This document shows, piece by piece, positions 20,859-28,800 of a DNA stretch of 42,370 bases. The notes beneath the pieces were generated by a model. The model saw nothing but the letters and a program-made list of their open reading frames with translations. It did no database searches and was not told where the DNA came from. Source of the stretch: a virus; IMG/VR virus record IMGVR_UViG_3300030102_001731, positions 1 to 42,370 of that record. One strand, 5' to 3'. Each line of letters opens with the position of its first letter. Position 1 is the stretch's first letter. A program made the position numbers and the translations under genes.

Positions 20859-21124
20859 CAATTTAAATTTTCTCTTTGCCAAACTAAAGCAGATATAGAA
20901 GAAATTATATCTTCAGATAGTTTCTTTTTATCTTTACTGTTAAGTAAACCTATTAAAGATTTTCTTATTACATCAGGTTGAATATTAACCATGCTGCATA
21001 CTTCAATAAAATCTTTTGAAACTACCCATGCAATAGCATCTTGATACTTTTTATTATCTTTACTGGCAATATCTCTAATACACTGAATAATAACTTGCAA
21101 ATAAATTTCTTTTAGTTTGTTCAT
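20858..21124 (-). CDS. Unknown helical protein, 88 aa
   Basis: An 88-residue helical protein: MNKLKEIYLQVIIQCIRDIA, then YQDAIAWVVSKDFIEVCSMV, and IRKSLIGLLNSKDKKKLSED. Hydrophobic spacing fits a small bundle, perhaps a helix-turn-helix around DFIEVCSMVNIQPDVIRKSL, like small phage regulators with an N-I-x-P-x-x-I-R turn. It is the first gene of the leftward segment and faces a divergent plus-strand gene, the standard place for an autoregulated repressor; this is inference. The ribosome site is weak. Confidence 0.6.
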   Translation of the reverse strand: MNKLKEIYLQVIIQCIRDIASKDNKKYQDAIAWVVSKDFIEVCSMVNIQPDVIRKSLIGLLNSKDKKKLSEDIISSISALVWQRENLN

Positions 21125-21213
21125 TAAAAAAATAATTTTAAATTCATATTGTATTTAATAATAAAATTCATATAATAACAAGCAGTAAGTATAAAAATTC
21201 AGGATTTAATTTT
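21125..21213. promoter_or_regulatory. Divergent promoter region
   Basis: An 89-nt AT-rich spacer between divergent genes. Rightward, TTGTAT (21149-21154), 16 nt, TATAAT (21171-21176). AAATTCATAT is repeated at 21140-21149 and 21164-21173, a possible operator pair. No clear leftward -35/-10 pair was found, although one must exist nearby. Confidence 0.5.
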
Positions 21214-21465
21214 ATGGAATATAAAATAGAAAACGATATACCAATACCGCCTATTCAAAGGAAGCCTAGAGATAATGCTTTGCTTGATACTTTGTCTAGT
21301 CTAAAAATTGGTCAGTCTTTTGTAATCCCAATACCTGAAGATGGAACTACTGAGGTTCATAAAGTAAGAAACAAATTGAACTATGTAAAATTATTTCTTC
21401 CCAAAAGTTATTCTTTTACTACTAGAGAAATTAGTTTAGGTATTAGGGTATGGCGAACACAATAA
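21214..21465 (+). CDS. Small conserved phage protein ending in R-V-W-R
   Basis: An 83-residue protein: MEYKIENDIPIPPIQRKPRD, NALLDTLSSLKIGQSFVIPI, and a C-terminal SFTTREISLGIRVWRTQ. The IP-x-P ... L-x-x-L-x-x-G-x-SF-x-VP ... R-x-x-x-x-x-x-RVWR layout is a widespread small phage protein of unknown function; the last part resembles a minimal winged or AT-hook-like DNA contact. It leads the rightward recombination operon and overlaps the nuclease gene by 16 nt. Confidence 0.65.
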   Translation: MEYKIENDIPIPPIQRKPRDNALLDTLSSLKIGQSFVIPIPEDGTTEVHKVRNKLNYVKLFLPKSYSFTTREISLGIRVWRTQ

Positions 21466-22331
21466 CCAACAAACATAACCTTCCACAAACTTTAGTTAAC
21501 CTCGCTGAAAGCAGAGACTACAGCAGAGGTAAATCTGATAGGTCAATAACTCAGCTTATTGATTCACCACAAATATCTATATTAAGAATGGCAAATGAAA
21601 ACCGCATCACTGAAGATGTGGTTGATACTTTTTGGGCTAACTTAGGAAGTGCTTTACATCACATAACAGAGAAGGGAGCAGATGATAAACATTTAGTTGA
21701 AGAAAGATTGTTTGTAGATGTAGAAGATTGGACTATATCAGGGGCTATAGATGTGCAAAGGTTAGAAGATGATGGGTCTATTACTATTATGGATTATAAG
21801 TTTACGAGTGTTTGGGCTGTAAAGAATCCTAAAATTGATTGGGAGAGACAGCTTAATTGCTATGCTTATTTAGTTGAAGCTGCTAAGAAAGTAAAGATAA
21901 AAGAACTACAAATTATTTGTTTCTTACGAGACTGGAACAGAAACAATGCCAAAAGAGACAACAGTTATCCACAACAACAAATAATAATAGTGCCTATAAA
22001 ACTATGGGATTTTGATGAACAACAGAGATATGTAATTGATAGGGTTAAAACGCATCAGGAAGCCTTACAAGACTACATTGATGGTAAAGAGATGTCGGAG
22101 TGTAGCTTTGAGGAAATGTGGAAGAGAGAGGACACATACGCAGTTAAAAAGAAAAAGAATGTTAGGGCATTAAAGGTATTTGAAATAGAAGATGAAGCTA
22201 AAAAATTTGCAAAAGATAAGGGAGATGATTACGAGATAGAGTATAGGAGAGGAGTTGCTGTTAGGTGTGAAGATAATTACTGTAAAGTAAACGAGTGGTG
22301 TCCACAATATCAACAAGTATTAAAAGGTTAA
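21450..22331 (+). CDS. PD-(D/E)XK nuclease, RecB/Cas4-like
   Basis: A 293-residue nuclease. GSALHHITEKG (H70/H71) is the N-terminal helix motif, SGAIDVQ gives D101, IMDYKFTS gives D115-x-K117, and QLNCYAYL gives the Q-x-x-x-Y motif at 134-138, the RecB/Cas4 pattern. The C-terminal end has C-x4-C-x5-C (VRCEDNYCKVNEWC); whether it binds iron-sulfur is unclear since the N-terminal cysteine of Cas4 is missing. It probably makes 3' single strands for the annealing protein two genes on. No CRISPR genes are near, so a Cas4 role is unlikely. Confidence 0.82.
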   Translation: MANTITNKHNLPQTLVNLAESRDYSRGKSDRSITQLIDSPQISILRMANENRITEDVVDTFWANLGSALHHITEKGADDKHLVEERLFVDVEDWTISGAIDVQRLEDDGSITIMDYKFTSVWAVKNPKIDWERQLNCYAYLVEAAKKVKIKELQIICFLRDWNRNNAKRDNSYPQQQIIIVPIKLWDFDEQQRYVIDRVKTHQEALQDYIDGKEMSECSFEEMWKREDTYAVKKKKNVRALKVFEIEDEAKKFAKDKGDDYEIEYRRGVAVRCEDNYCKVNEWCPQYQQVLKG

Positions 22332-22334
22332 TAG

Positions 22335-22556
22335 ATGATTAGTGAAATAGAGAGAAAGATTTTAGGTTTTATGCAGTTGCTATCAAGAGAAAACCTATCG
22401 CACATTAAAGTTGTAATGGAAGATGATAGAACTGTATCAATACAAGATTATTCAAATGTGATTGTAAGAACAACACAGATGGGTTTTGACCAGTTTGTAT
22501 CTACTGATACGAAACTTTTAATTCAAATAGCAAGGAGTATGCAAAATGAAAAATGA
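22335..22556 (+). CDS. Unknown small protein, 73 aa
   Basis: A 73-residue protein, MISEIERKILGFMQLLSREN, then a strand-rich part (HIKVVMEDDRTVSIQDYSNV) and a C-terminal helix. It starts 3 nt after the nuclease stop and overlaps the annealing gene by 11 nt. No motif recognised; by position it may assist recombination. Confidence 0.55.
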   Translation: MISEIERKILGFMQLLSRENLSHIKVVMEDDRTVSIQDYSNVIVRTTQMGFDQFVSTDTKLLIQIARSMQNEK

Positions 22557-23205
22557 AAACACTTATAAATCTATATGGGAAACTCTATCTAAAATAGATT
22601 GTTCAGAACATATAGAAGAAATAAAGTATGGCAACAGAAAGCCATTATCATATTTATCTTGGGCTTGGGCTTGGGGTATTTTAATGGAACACTATCCACA
22701 AGCTACATATAAATTTGTGCAACAGCCTGACACTGGAGTTCCATATATACAAATGCCTGATGGAACAGCAGAAGTAAGATGTATAATTAGTATTGATAAT
22801 TGTCAAAGAGAAATGTGGTTAGCTGTCATGGATAACTCAAATAAGTCTGTAGCAAATCCATCATCTACACAAATAAATTATTCCAAAATGAGATGTCTAA
22901 CTAAGTGTTTAGCTATGTTTGGTTTAGGGCATTACATATATGCTGGAGAAGATATTCCAAATGGAGAAGATAAAAAGCCTGAAGCAAAAGATAAGCATGA
23001 TGAAGCATGGGCTAAACTATTTGTTGAGAGCATGGAACTAATGATTAAAAAATCTAAGACAGTCGAGGGATTAGAAAGTCTTTATAAGAGTGATACCAAC
23101 AAACCGCAGTTTAATATTTTAAAAGAGAGATATGCAGATATGTCTGAAGAAATATTAGGTAAATTTAAACTAAAGAAAACAGAACTACAAAACGAGGAGA
23201 GTTAA
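22546..23205 (+). CDS. Sak3-like single-strand annealing protein (DUF1071)
   Basis: A 219-residue protein. LSYLSWAWAWGILMEHYPQA (about residues 33-52) and later YSKMRCLTKCLAMFGLGHYI with YAGEDIP are the signature of DUF1071, the Sak3 family of RAD52-like annealing proteins first studied in lactococcal phages. It should coat 3' tails and pair homologous strands, working with the RecB-like nuclease and the SSB-like protein beside it. The last 60 residues are charged and variable, as in the family. Ribosome site AAGGAG lies upstream within the previous gene. Confidence 0.85.
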   Translation: MKNENTYKSIWETLSKIDCSEHIEEIKYGNRKPLSYLSWAWAWGILMEHYPQATYKFVQQPDTGVPYIQMPDGTAEVRCIISIDNCQREMWLAVMDNSNKSVANPSSTQINYSKMRCLTKCLAMFGLGHYIYAGEDIPNGEDKKPEAKDKHDEAWAKLFVESMELMIKKSKTVEGLESLYKSDTNKPQFNILKERYADMSEEILGKFKLKKTELQNEES

Positions 23206-23206
23206 T

Positions 23207-23560
23207 ATGTCTGATTTTAAAAACGATAAACCAAAACAAGTTTGCTACATCTATAAGAATGGATTTAAGAGCAACGACAAACAGCCTGACTTTAAATCAA
23301 CGATAAAGATTACACCTGACTTCTTACAGCAGATGGTAAATTTTATTAAGAATGATGGTAGGGTTGAGAAGGGAGTTGATATTTCAGTTGCTATGTGGAA
23401 CAGAATATCAAACAACGAAAAGAAAACTGAATACTATTACACTGTTCTTGAAATAGATGATTACCAATTAAAAAAAGAGATGGCATCTCAACAAGCAATA
23501 GACAGTGTTAATGCTGAAAGCAGTGTTAAGTTTGAAGATGATGAGGAGATTCCATTTTGA
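23207..23560 (+). CDS. Single-strand DNA-binding-like protein
   Basis: A 117-residue protein ending FEDDEEIPF, a near-perfect copy of the SSB acidic tip (DDDIPF in E. coli) that docks repair and replication proteins. The body has strands (QVCYIYKNGF, STIKITPDFL, DISVAMWNRI) that could form an OB fold, but I cannot confirm it. Context, directly behind a Sak3-like protein, supports a phage SSB or SSB mimic. The tip might also recruit host SSB partners. Confidence 0.72.
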   Translation: MSDFKNDKPKQVCYIYKNGFKSNDKQPDFKSTIKITPDFLQQMVNFIKNDGRVEKGVDISVAMWNRISNNEKKTEYYYTVLEIDDYQLKKEMASQQAIDSVNAESSVKFEDDEEIPF

Positions 23561-23655
23561 CAATAGATAGAAAGAATATACCTGAACACTTACGATGTTT
23601 GTCTGACAAAAAACTAATGTTGCTTTTCAAATTGTTTCCAGCAGGATATTTTTAA
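23557..23655 (+). CDS. Possible 32-residue protein, TTG start
   Basis: TTG at 23557 overlaps the stop of the SSB-like gene and has AGGAG 9 nt upstream. The ORF reads (M)TIDRKNIPEHLRCLSDKK, then LMLLFKLFPAGYF, and its TAA shares one base with the next ATG (TAATG). The good ribosome site and exact coupling are the evidence; the protein has no known relatives to me. Confidence 0.45.
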   Translation: MTIDRKNIPEHLRCLSDKKLMLLFKLFPAGYF

Positions 23656-23891
23656 TGTCTAAAGGCAGTAGAAATAGAACCAAAGATATAGATAAATTTA
23701 ATGAAAACTTTGATAAGATTTTTGGCAAAAAAGAAAAAGATATAACTAAACTTAAAAATGTTTGGGAAGAAAAATCTTTTAAAAAATGTGTTGGTTGTAA
23801 TAACAAATACCCTAGAGATTATTTTCCAACAAAACAAAAAGAATACAAAGTTTCTAGGTTAGATGTTTGTAAAGAATGTTATAAAAAATAA
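23655..23891 (+). CDS. Zinc-knuckle protein, 78 aa
   Basis: A 78-residue lysine-rich protein. FKKCVGCNNKYPRDYFPTKQ and LDVCKECYKK contain two CxxC pairs about 28 residues apart, a treble-clef or zinc-ribbon arrangement like that in small phage HNH-associated proteins. The first 45 residues are charged helix. Its last base is the first of the HNH gene start. It may bind DNA for the nuclease next to it; inference. Confidence 0.6.
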   Translation: MSKGSRNRTKDIDKFNENFDKIFGKKEKDITKLKNVWEEKSFKKCVGCNNKYPRDYFPTKQKEYKVSRLDVCKECYKK

Positions 23892-24196
23892 TGACAGAAA
23901 GAGTAAGAGATAAAAAATATTTAGCTTATTTAAAAAAAAATGGCTGTTTAGTTTGTGGTAAAAAAAATGTTGATGCACACCATTTACGACACGCACAGCC
24001 TAGAGGTTGGGGGTTAAAAAATGGAGACCAATGGGCAGTGCCTTTATGTAGAGAGCATCACATGGATTGTCATAGAACTGGTAAAGAATCTAGGTGGTGG
24101 GCTTTGCATGGTATAGATGCTATGGCATGGGCTGAAATGAATTATATGGTGTATGGAGAATACACAAGTCAAGAGGAGAATAAAGAAGATGAGTAA
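23891..24196 (+). CDS. HNH-type nuclease (DUF968/Ref-like)
   Basis: A 101-residue protein: C19 and C22 (GCLVCGKK), DAHHLRHAQPRGWG with H30/H31, then VPLCREHHMDCHRTGKE with C53, H56, H57 and H61, and a final WWALHGIDAMAW. This is the zinc-stabilised HNH fold of the DUF968 and P1 Ref-like proteins; Ref cuts at RecA-bound displacement loops. Role in recombination or concatemer resolution is likely. All metal ligands expected for the core are visible. It overlaps the next gene by 8 nt. Confidence 0.8.
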   Translation: MTERVRDKKYLAYLKKNGCLVCGKKNVDAHHLRHAQPRGWGLKNGDQWAVPLCREHHMDCHRTGKESRWWALHGIDAMAWAEMNYMVYGEYTSQEENKEDE

Positions 24197-24392
24197 AACT
24201 TATAGAGTATATACAAAATGGATAGGCTATTCTGAAATAGAAGTTGAAGCTAAATCAGAAGAAGAAGCTGGAGAAAAAGTATTAAATGGAGATTACTCTA
24301 TGTTTAGAGAAGCCTCTACAGGTGGCGACCTTGATTATGGATTTGATGATGAAGAAATCACAGACATAGAAGTAATAAAAGATGATAGCTGA
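24189..24392 (+). CDS. DpnD/PcfM-like small protein, 67 aa
   Basis: Start placed at ATG 24189 (67 residues). MSKTYRVYTKWIGYSEIEVE, then AKSEEEAGEKVLNGDYSMFR, and an acidic end. The strand-strand-helix layout with E-A-K-S-E-E-E-A is that of DpnD/PcfM-like proteins, of unknown function, and mirrors 15373-15549. It overlaps its neighbours by 8 and 11 nt. Confidence 0.6.
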   Translation: MSKTYRVYTKWIGYSEIEVEAKSEEEAGEKVLNGDYSMFREASTGGDLDYGFDDEEITDIEVIKDDS

Positions 24393-24483
24393 TATTTTAA
24401 TTTGGCTTATGTATTTTGGTGGTATATATATTGTGGCAACAATGATGTATTTAATTATTAAAGATGAAATAAACAAGAGGTAA
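24382..24483 (+). CDS. Single-span membrane micropeptide, 33 aa
   Basis: ATG 24382 within the end of the previous gene opens MIADILIWLMYFGGIYIVAT and a tail MMYLIIKDEINKR. It is one hydrophobic helix with a charged C-terminus. Its stop lies 2 nt before the next ATG. No clear Shine-Dalgarno of its own, so coupling is assumed. Confidence 0.5.
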   Translation: MIADILIWLMYFGGIYIVATMMYLIIKDEINKR

Positions 24484-24485
24484 TT

Positions 24486-24956
24486 ATGGATTATGAAAAT
24501 GAAATGAAGAGAGCAACGATTAACTTTGAAGCTGTTAAAATCTCCATGCGACAAGACAAGCATGGATTTATATTAACTTTGTCAGTTCACCCTGAAGATG
24601 TTCCTGAAAGTTTATTTAGGCATTGGGTTGGTTCTAGGTATCAAGTTGCTATGGTTCAATTAGATGATAATGAAGAACCTATAGTTCCAAAACAAAAGAC
24701 AGATGGGGAGAGGGCGATAGCAAGGGCTGGTTTAATGTGTAAAGACAAGGACTTTCAAATTTTTTGTGCAGAAAAATATCAAATGGAAAAAAGTGAAGGG
24801 GCTTTTTACAGAGTTGAAAAAGAATTTGGAGAAAAAGAAACCTCTATTTTTGTAAGAGACTACATTGGAGTTGAAAGTAGAAAAGAATTAATGGACAACA
24901 AAGAAGCTAGAGAGAAACTTCGTGAACTGATAGATATGTTTCAAGAATGGGAATAA
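24486..24956 (+). CDS. Conserved phage protein of unknown function, 156 aa
   Basis: A 156-residue protein. Residues 17-75 (VKISMRQDKHGFILTLSVHP, EDVPESLFRHWVGSRYQVAM, VQLDDNEEP) are a pattern repeatedly met in marine and temperate phages beside nucleases and resolvases. The remainder is helical and charged. It might be a DNA-metabolism accessory factor; no catalytic residues can be named. It overlaps the GIY-YIG gene by 10 nt. Confidence 0.65.
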   Translation: MDYENEMKRATINFEAVKISMRQDKHGFILTLSVHPEDVPESLFRHWVGSRYQVAMVQLDDNEEPIVPKQKTDGERAIARAGLMCKDKDFQIFCAEKYQMEKSEGAFYRVEKEFGEKETSIFVRDYIGVESRKELMDNKEAREKLRELIDMFQEWE

Positions 24957-25432
24957 AACAGTTGGGCATAAATGTAAATAACATTGGTTCAACAGGAAAA
25001 TTAGCAGTAGGAACATTAACACTAGGAAGAACAGCCCTTGGTAATAATATAGCTTTAGGTTCAACAGGAATGTTGACAGACTATTATATTTCAGAAAAGG
25101 AAATACAAGCTAATTATTCTACAACAGCATCACATAGAAGAAAGTTTAAAGTAAACGAAATATTTAAACATGGAGTATATATTTTATTTATGAAAAATGT
25201 TGTTGTTTATGTAGGAGAAAGCATAAATCCTTATGCTAGGGTATGCACTCACATAAAATCTGAAAAAAAATTTGATTCGTTTAGGATTTTATATTGTAAA
25301 GAAAGTAGAAAAAGACATTGGGAAAAAAAATTAATAGAGAGTTATATACCAAAATACAATAAAACTCATAAAATAAGACCCACAAGAAAAGTAATAAATT
25401 TAAACACAGCTAATACAAAGATTTATGTTTAA
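24947..25432 (+). CDS. GIY-YIG endonuclease with repetitive N-terminus
   Basis: A 161-residue protein. Residues 76-138 carry the GIY-YIG core: KHGVYILF (76-78), VVYVGES (88-90), the arginine in NPYARVCTHI (R98), a glutamate in HWEKKLIESY (E126 or E131), and N138. It cuts DNA with one metal ion. Residues 11-45 are a run of short N/G/T/L repeats (STGKLAVGTLTLGRTALGNN), perhaps a beta-solenoid-like segment. Homing, recombination or a host-DNA attack role are possible. The start is inside the previous gene. The next gene overlaps by 8 nt. Confidence 0.75.
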   Translation: MGIKQLGINVNNIGSTGKLAVGTLTLGRTALGNNIALGSTGMLTDYYISEKEIQANYSTTASHRRKFKVNEIFKHGVYILFMKNVVVYVGESINPYARVCTHIKSEKKFDSFRILYCKESRKRHWEKKLIESYIPKYNKTHKIRPTRKVINLNTANTKIYV

Positions 25433-25718
25433 AGATAAACCCACTACTAAACAAAGATGGTGGGCTTGGCACAAAAAGAATCCTAAAGTATGGGTATTGT
25501 TTCAGAAGTTTACTTTTGAAGCTATTCGTTCAGGTAGGAAAAACTATTCTCACTGGGCTGTTATGCAACGCATTAGATGGGAAACAGATGTCAACACTAA
25601 GGGCGATTGCTTTAAAATATCCAACGACTTTATCTGCTACTACGCAAGATACTTCATTCACACCTATCCACAACACGCAAACTTCTTCAGAATAAGACCT
25701 TTAAAAGAAGAAAAGTAA
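25425..25718 (+). CDS. Conserved W-rich phage protein, 97 aa
   Basis: A 97-residue protein: KQRWWAWHKKNPKVWVLFQK, FTFEAIRSGRKNYSHWAVMQ, RIRWETDV and FKISNDFICYYARYFIHTYP. This tryptophan-rich pattern is well conserved across unrelated phages, often near Holliday-junction enzymes, but its function is unknown. It is the last gene of the rightward block and overlaps the GIY-YIG gene by 8 nt. Confidence 0.7.
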   Translation: MFKDKPTTKQRWWAWHKKNPKVWVLFQKFTFEAIRSGRKNYSHWAVMQRIRWETDVNTKGDCFKISNDFICYYARYFIHTYPQHANFFRIRPLKEEK

Positions 25719-25875
25719 TACAGTCATAAACAATAAATACCAACGGCTACAGTAATCTACCAGTAGGATTCATAACTACTGTAAAATAAAACCTTATATC
25801 TATAGGCTTTATTAAGTATATTGACTAAAAAATTTGAAGCAGCAGAGCATGGTTTAAATATTAACCTGTTAATAC
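25719..25875. other. Convergent intergenic region
   Basis: 157 nt between convergent gene blocks. TACAGTA near 25749 can pair with TACTGTA near 25777, and CCTTATA with TATAGG near 25792-25808, but neither has a clean U run, so bidirectional termination is only possible. The TATTAA element copy 8 lies at the right edge. No gene seen. Confidence 0.4.
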
Positions 25876-25879
25876 TTAT
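25858..25879 (+). repeat. TATTAA-N4-TTAATA element, copy 8
   Basis: Reads A-TATTAA-CCTG-TTAATA-CTTAT. It lies over the 3' end of the giant minus-strand gene and the convergent gap. Confidence 0.8.
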
Positions 25880-28800
25880 CTTACTACAGCTTCTGGTTTT
25901 ATATCTTCTAAATATTGTTTTCTAAATTCTGGTATTCCAGAAAGAATTTCATTTTTTATTTCTTTTAGCTCATCTATTTCTGCTTTCTTTTCTGCTGATG
26001 ACATACTGGTATCATTTATTATTTGAGCTTCTCTGTTTCTTATTTCTTTAAGTGTGTCGGCTGTATCTGTTAGTGTAGATTGTAAATCTTTTAAACCCTC
26101 TAAGTATCCAACTTGATATTCTTCAGTCATTCCTAAAGCATATCCATCTCCCTTATCAACAAGATTAGTTTCTATTATTCTTAATGTTTTAACTAAATCG
26201 TCAACATCTCCTTTTAAACTATAAAATTGATTTTCATAGTTGCTTCCCTCTGCTGGTAAAAGAAAAGTTCCTACAACTGGAAGTCTGTCGATACCAAACT
26301 TTACTCTTTCTGCATCTGTTAAACCTTCTCTAATTAAACTATCTGTTGCCATCATTACCCAAGAGCCTAATGTTCCGCTATAACTTCTAAATAAATTTTC
26401 TACATACAAAGGACTTATGTTTAACTCATCTCCTATAACTTTAGATAAAGTATCTGTCTGTGGTCTGTATGCTAAATCTCCAGTGCCTTTTAAATAATCA
26501 GGAACTATCTGTCTGCCTGTAAAAAAGTCATAGTTAAAAAAGTTTTCTAGTAATGGGTCAACTGCTGTTGGTGGTGTTATTGCAAGAGTATGACTTAAAT
26601 TTCTTTTTAAACTATCTACGACATCTTTACCAGCTATATCGTCCATGAAATAAGAGGTAAGTCTTTCGGGTATAGTCATGGTAATTAAGCCTACTTCAAA
26701 AGGTTTGGGTATAGCTACTGGTTGTCCAACTAATTTTTTACTGCCCGGAATAATTAAATAGTTATCTTTTATTTCTTCAGGGGCTTCTTCATATTCCTCT
26801 GAATCTCTTGCTAATAAATAATAAAATACTGATAAAGAAGCTATAGCAGATACTCTCATTAATACAGCTTTAAGTCTTTTACTTCTTGATAACCCTCTAC
26901 CTATGCCATATTTTCCTGTTAGTCCTCTATAAAAAACATCTAGTCCTTGTAGTCTAGGATTTAAAAACATAGTCATTTGTGCATAAGATTGAAATGCACG
27001 ACTATTGCCACGCCTTGTAAAGTTTAAAACTTCTAATGCTTGAAATATAGCTTCAGCTTCGTTGCCTGTTCTTTTTAATGTGTCTTTATATACAGCTACT
27101 CTAGTAGCAGCATCTGTTATAGCTGTGCCTTGTCCTAATATATCCCATACTGTAGATAATAAATCTAAAGGAAACATATAAACTTTTTCTACTAAAGGTC
27201 TTTCACTTTTAAAAGCATTTTTATATAAATTATTTATAAGACTTTCAGTGCTGTCTATATCTCTTACACCTTTATCGTAGCCTGTTATTATTCCTGCGTT
27301 TCTTAATTTTACGAACTCTTCTGGAAGTCTGCCGGTAATCATTCCTTTAGCTATACTCATGCTTTCTTTTATAGAAGATATTATAGGAACATAATTAGCA
27401 CCACTTAAAACATAAGCTGATGCAGAATCTCTTACTATTTGTCTAAACCAAAAGTCAGGAACTCTTGTAATTAAATCACTCACAAAACCTTTAGTTCCTC
27501 TAAGAATACTCATAAACAAACCTTGTGGTGCAAAGTCTCCTTGATTCATAACACTAAAAGATTGATACAACATTGGGTCATCTACTTTAAAGTTAACATT
27601 TTTTCCTTTAACTCTTATGGTAACTATGTCTGGTCCTTTAACATTACCTTTAACTTTTTGTGCAATACCCATGTCAACAAAGTTACGCATTACTCTATTG
27701 GCTGCTATATTTTTCATACCTAAATTTATAGCTGCTCTTAAATTATTTGTAATACCTGTTATTGGGTCAACAATATCTTTTTCTTCACTACCTTTTGCTC
27801 TTTGAAATGGGGTTACAGATAAGCCTTGAAATATTTGTGGTCCTTTAAATCCTTCTACTCCTTCTAGTGGTCTGTAAAAAGGTATATAGTCTGCATTTTC
27901 TAACCATGTTTTACCTGTTTGTTCATCTAATACACCAGTGTCAACTAAAAACTGAACTGTATGTTCATTAGTTCTGTTGTATTCATCAATCATAGTTTGT
28001 AATTCAGGATAATCTTGCAAAACTTGTTTGGCTTTTTTTCTATCTGCTGCTGTTACTTTTACTTTTCTACCTTCTCTATTAAATCTTGTTTCTCTTTTTA
28101 CTCTCATTACAGATTGAAATGCCCAAAGCAAATTAGGATTTTCATAAGCTGGTTTAAACACATCAAAGAATGGTGTTATAGGTTTATTATCTATGGGAGA
28201 TATATTAGTTACATAAGTGTATCCTTTGTTTTTATCATATACAGGTACACCTCTTAAAAATGCTTGTTGAAATATATCACCTGACCTATCAGAAAAATAT
28301 AAAGCTGCACCTGCTGACATACTAGCAAGTAACATTTTATCTCCGTATTTATTCTTTCTACCTGCTTTGTAATCTGTTTCTGCTAATCTTGCATACTGGT
28401 CTAAAAAAGCTTCTCTAAATGCTAGTGGGTCAACAGATTTAAAACCCTCTAATACAAGTTGACCGGTAGTTTTATTTTCAATAGTGTCATCTCTTACTGT
28501 TAAATTTTCTATTAACTCTTCAGCATTTTTATTTAAAGGTTTATTACTTTTATTAAATGAATATTTAATTTTAGTTTCATTAGGTATGTCTGCAAGAATA
28601 GTATTTACATCTGCGTTGTTTTCAGCTGGACTATTTTTTATTTCTTGTTGTGTTTTTACTGCAGTTGCCACAGCATTAGGAGAAGCATCAGTATTTATTA
28701 CAGGAGTAACACCTGCTGCTATTGAATTTTGTTTTTGTTCTTCAGCAATTCGTAAGAGGGCGTTATCTTGTTCTGTGATTTCCTCTTCTCGTAAAGTTTT

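Noticed and set aside
21450-22331. Cas4 protein implying a CRISPR system
   Set aside because: No array, Cas1, Cas2 or other cas gene is present; a phage RecB-like nuclease beside Sak3 explains it.
28555-28575. Possible tenth TATTAA element
   Set aside because: TATTAA is followed by only three bases and then AATATTTAA, so the spacing differs from the nine consistent copies.
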